DNA from: Ignavibacteriales bacterium
GTDB lineage: Bacteria > Bacteroidota > Ignavibacteria > UBA10030
Assembly (NCBI GenBank): GCA_016207365.1
Contig: JACQPU010000189.1
Span: 1 to 7,988 of the forward strand
DNA: 7,988 nucleotides
Reading direction: 5' to 3'
In this document: piece after piece, positions 7,763 through 7,988 of the stretch
Position numbering within the stretch: the first letter of the stretch is position 1
Layout: each line of letters begins with the position of its first letter
Translations under genes and position numbers: made by a program
The notes under the pieces: model-generated
What the model was told of the DNA's origin: nothing
Seen by the model: only the letters and a program-made list of their open reading frames with translations
Database searches by the model: none

Positions 7763-7777
7763 AATGACATGTCTTCT
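7761..7777. promoter_or_regulatory. Palindrome-like operator candidate AGAATGACATGTCTTCT
   Basis: The 8-bp perfect palindrome GACATGTC (7766-7773) is flanked by AGAA and TTCT, so the full site is symmetric apart from one extra T on the left arm. It adjoins the TGCCA repeats and lies between the two divergent genes. It could be a dimeric regulator site, but an 8-bp palindrome can occur by chance. Confidence 0.3.
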
Positions 7778-7816
7778 GACGGTAAAATTGCCAAGTTAGC
7801 ACATATATCTGTCATT

Positions 7817-7854
7817 TTTACATGCTTGATTCTCGCGCATAATTTCATTATCCT
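7817..7854 (+). promoter_or_regulatory. Sigma-70-like promoter candidates for the divergent plus-strand gene
   Basis: Two overlapping possibilities exist. TTGATT (7826-7831) and TATCCT (7849-7854) have 17-bp spacing and match the consensus at 4/6 each. TTTACA (7817-7822) and CATAAT (7838-7843) match at 5/6 each, but with a short 15-bp spacing. Either would start transcription 25-45 bp before the GTG at 7889. The local A/T richness supports a promoter here; which pair is used cannot be told. Confidence 0.38.
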
Positions 7855-7888
7855 GGCTCGCTTTCAAAACAACGAAAGGACCAGCTTC

Positions 7889-7988
7889 GTGCGAAAAGTT
7901 ACCGTTCTCGCTCTTTTTTTCGCCTCCATACTTGCTGCGCAGCCCAGGAACTTCTTTGATAGAGCCGCCTGGCCTGGCTATTCTTCCA
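7889..7988 (+). CDS. Putative exported protein, N-terminal fragment (runs off right edge)
   Basis: The frame is open from a GTG at 7889 to the window end, 33 codons, preceded by a GAAAGGA Shine-Dalgarno (7874-7880) at 8-nt spacing. The protein begins M-R-K-V-T-V-L-A-L-F-F-A-S-I-L-A-A-Q-P. This is a typical Sec signal peptide, with basic residues at 2-3, a hydrophobic core at about 4-15 and probable cleavage after the alanine at 16 or 17. What remains (PRNFFDRAAWPGYSS) is too short to identify a family, so no function is assigned. It is transcribed divergently from the hsp20 operon and may share regulatory sites with it. The signal peptide, ribosome-binding site and promoter-like sequence together make it a likely real gene. 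Confidence 0.7.
   Translation, partial: MRKVTVLALFFASILAAQPRNFFDRAAWPGYSS

Larger units (their letters stand above)
7744..7798. repeat. Phased TGCCA direct repeats in the divergent intergenic region
   Basis: ACTGCCA occurs at 7744-7750 and again at 7755-7761, an exact 11-bp period. A related copy, TTGCCAAGTTA (7788-7798), matches CTGCCAAGTAA (7745-7755) at 9 of 11 positions, 43 bp away. Spacings of 11 and 43 bp are close to one and four helical turns, which suits a regulator binding one DNA face. The only intergenic stretch near 300 bp (7605-7888) holds these repeats, the adjacent palindrome-like site and the promoter candidates. I see no gene in it. Confidence 0.4.

Noticed and set aside
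7796..7802. TTAGCAC resembling one half of a CIRCE (HrcA) element
   Set aside because: The required second half, GTGCTAA-like after about 9-11 bp, is absent; the downstream sequence is unrelated.
1..7988. Mobile or transferred heat-tolerance island, CRISPR or other novel system
   Set aside because: No transposase, integrase, attachment repeats, regular spacer array or tRNA was seen, and the gene content is core chaperones plus an rRNA methyltransferase.

Overview
The window is a compact bacterial heat-shock and protein-disaggregation locus. Six genes lie on the minus strand, and one divergent, truncated gene lies on the plus strand at the right edge. In minus-strand transcription order (right to left) the genes are hsp20-A (7604-7191), a frameshifted hsp20-B (7173-6774), hsp20-C (6752-6279), dnaK (6156-4201), clpB (4095-1447) and an RsmB/NSUN-type rRNA cytosine-5 methyltransferase that runs off the left edge (1297 to <1). 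The plus-strand gene starts at a GTG at 7889, shows only a signal peptide and about 15 further residues, and is unidentified.

Functionally, the small heat-shock proteins would hold unfolding proteins in loose co-aggregates. DnaK then engages those aggregates and delivers them to the ClpB hexamer, which threads and frees the polypeptides. No dnaJ or grpE, both needed for DnaK cycling, is visible here, so these must be encoded elsewhere. The methyltransferase is probably a housekeeping neighbour.

Regulation visible in the sequence: the three hsp20 genes are tightly packed (17 and 21 bp gaps) and look like one operon. It is read from a 284-bp divergent intergenic region that contains helically phased TGCCA repeats, a palindrome-like site and a sigma-54-like -24/-12 match. 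Strong intrinsic terminators lie between hsp20-C and dnaK and between dnaK and clpB. The three parts are therefore partly uncoupled, although their start codons are only about 50 and 42 bp past the terminators. Weak hairpins follow clpB.

The clearest anomaly is a nine-base A run (minus strand) inside hsp20-B that breaks the alpha-crystallin domain. An eight-base run would restore an intact 132-residue protein. This could be a sequencing error, a recent pseudogene, or a slippage/phase-variation site.

The organism is a mesophilic-looking bacterium of moderate GC content. The methyltransferase and DnaK sequences give an impression of the Bacteroidota/Chlorobi/Ignavibacteria side of the tree, but this rests on memory of family resemblance and is low confidence. 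No mobile element, CRISPR array, tRNA or rRNA was seen, and I found no convincing previously undescribed system. The window is mostly a well-known chaperone set in an unusual arrangement.
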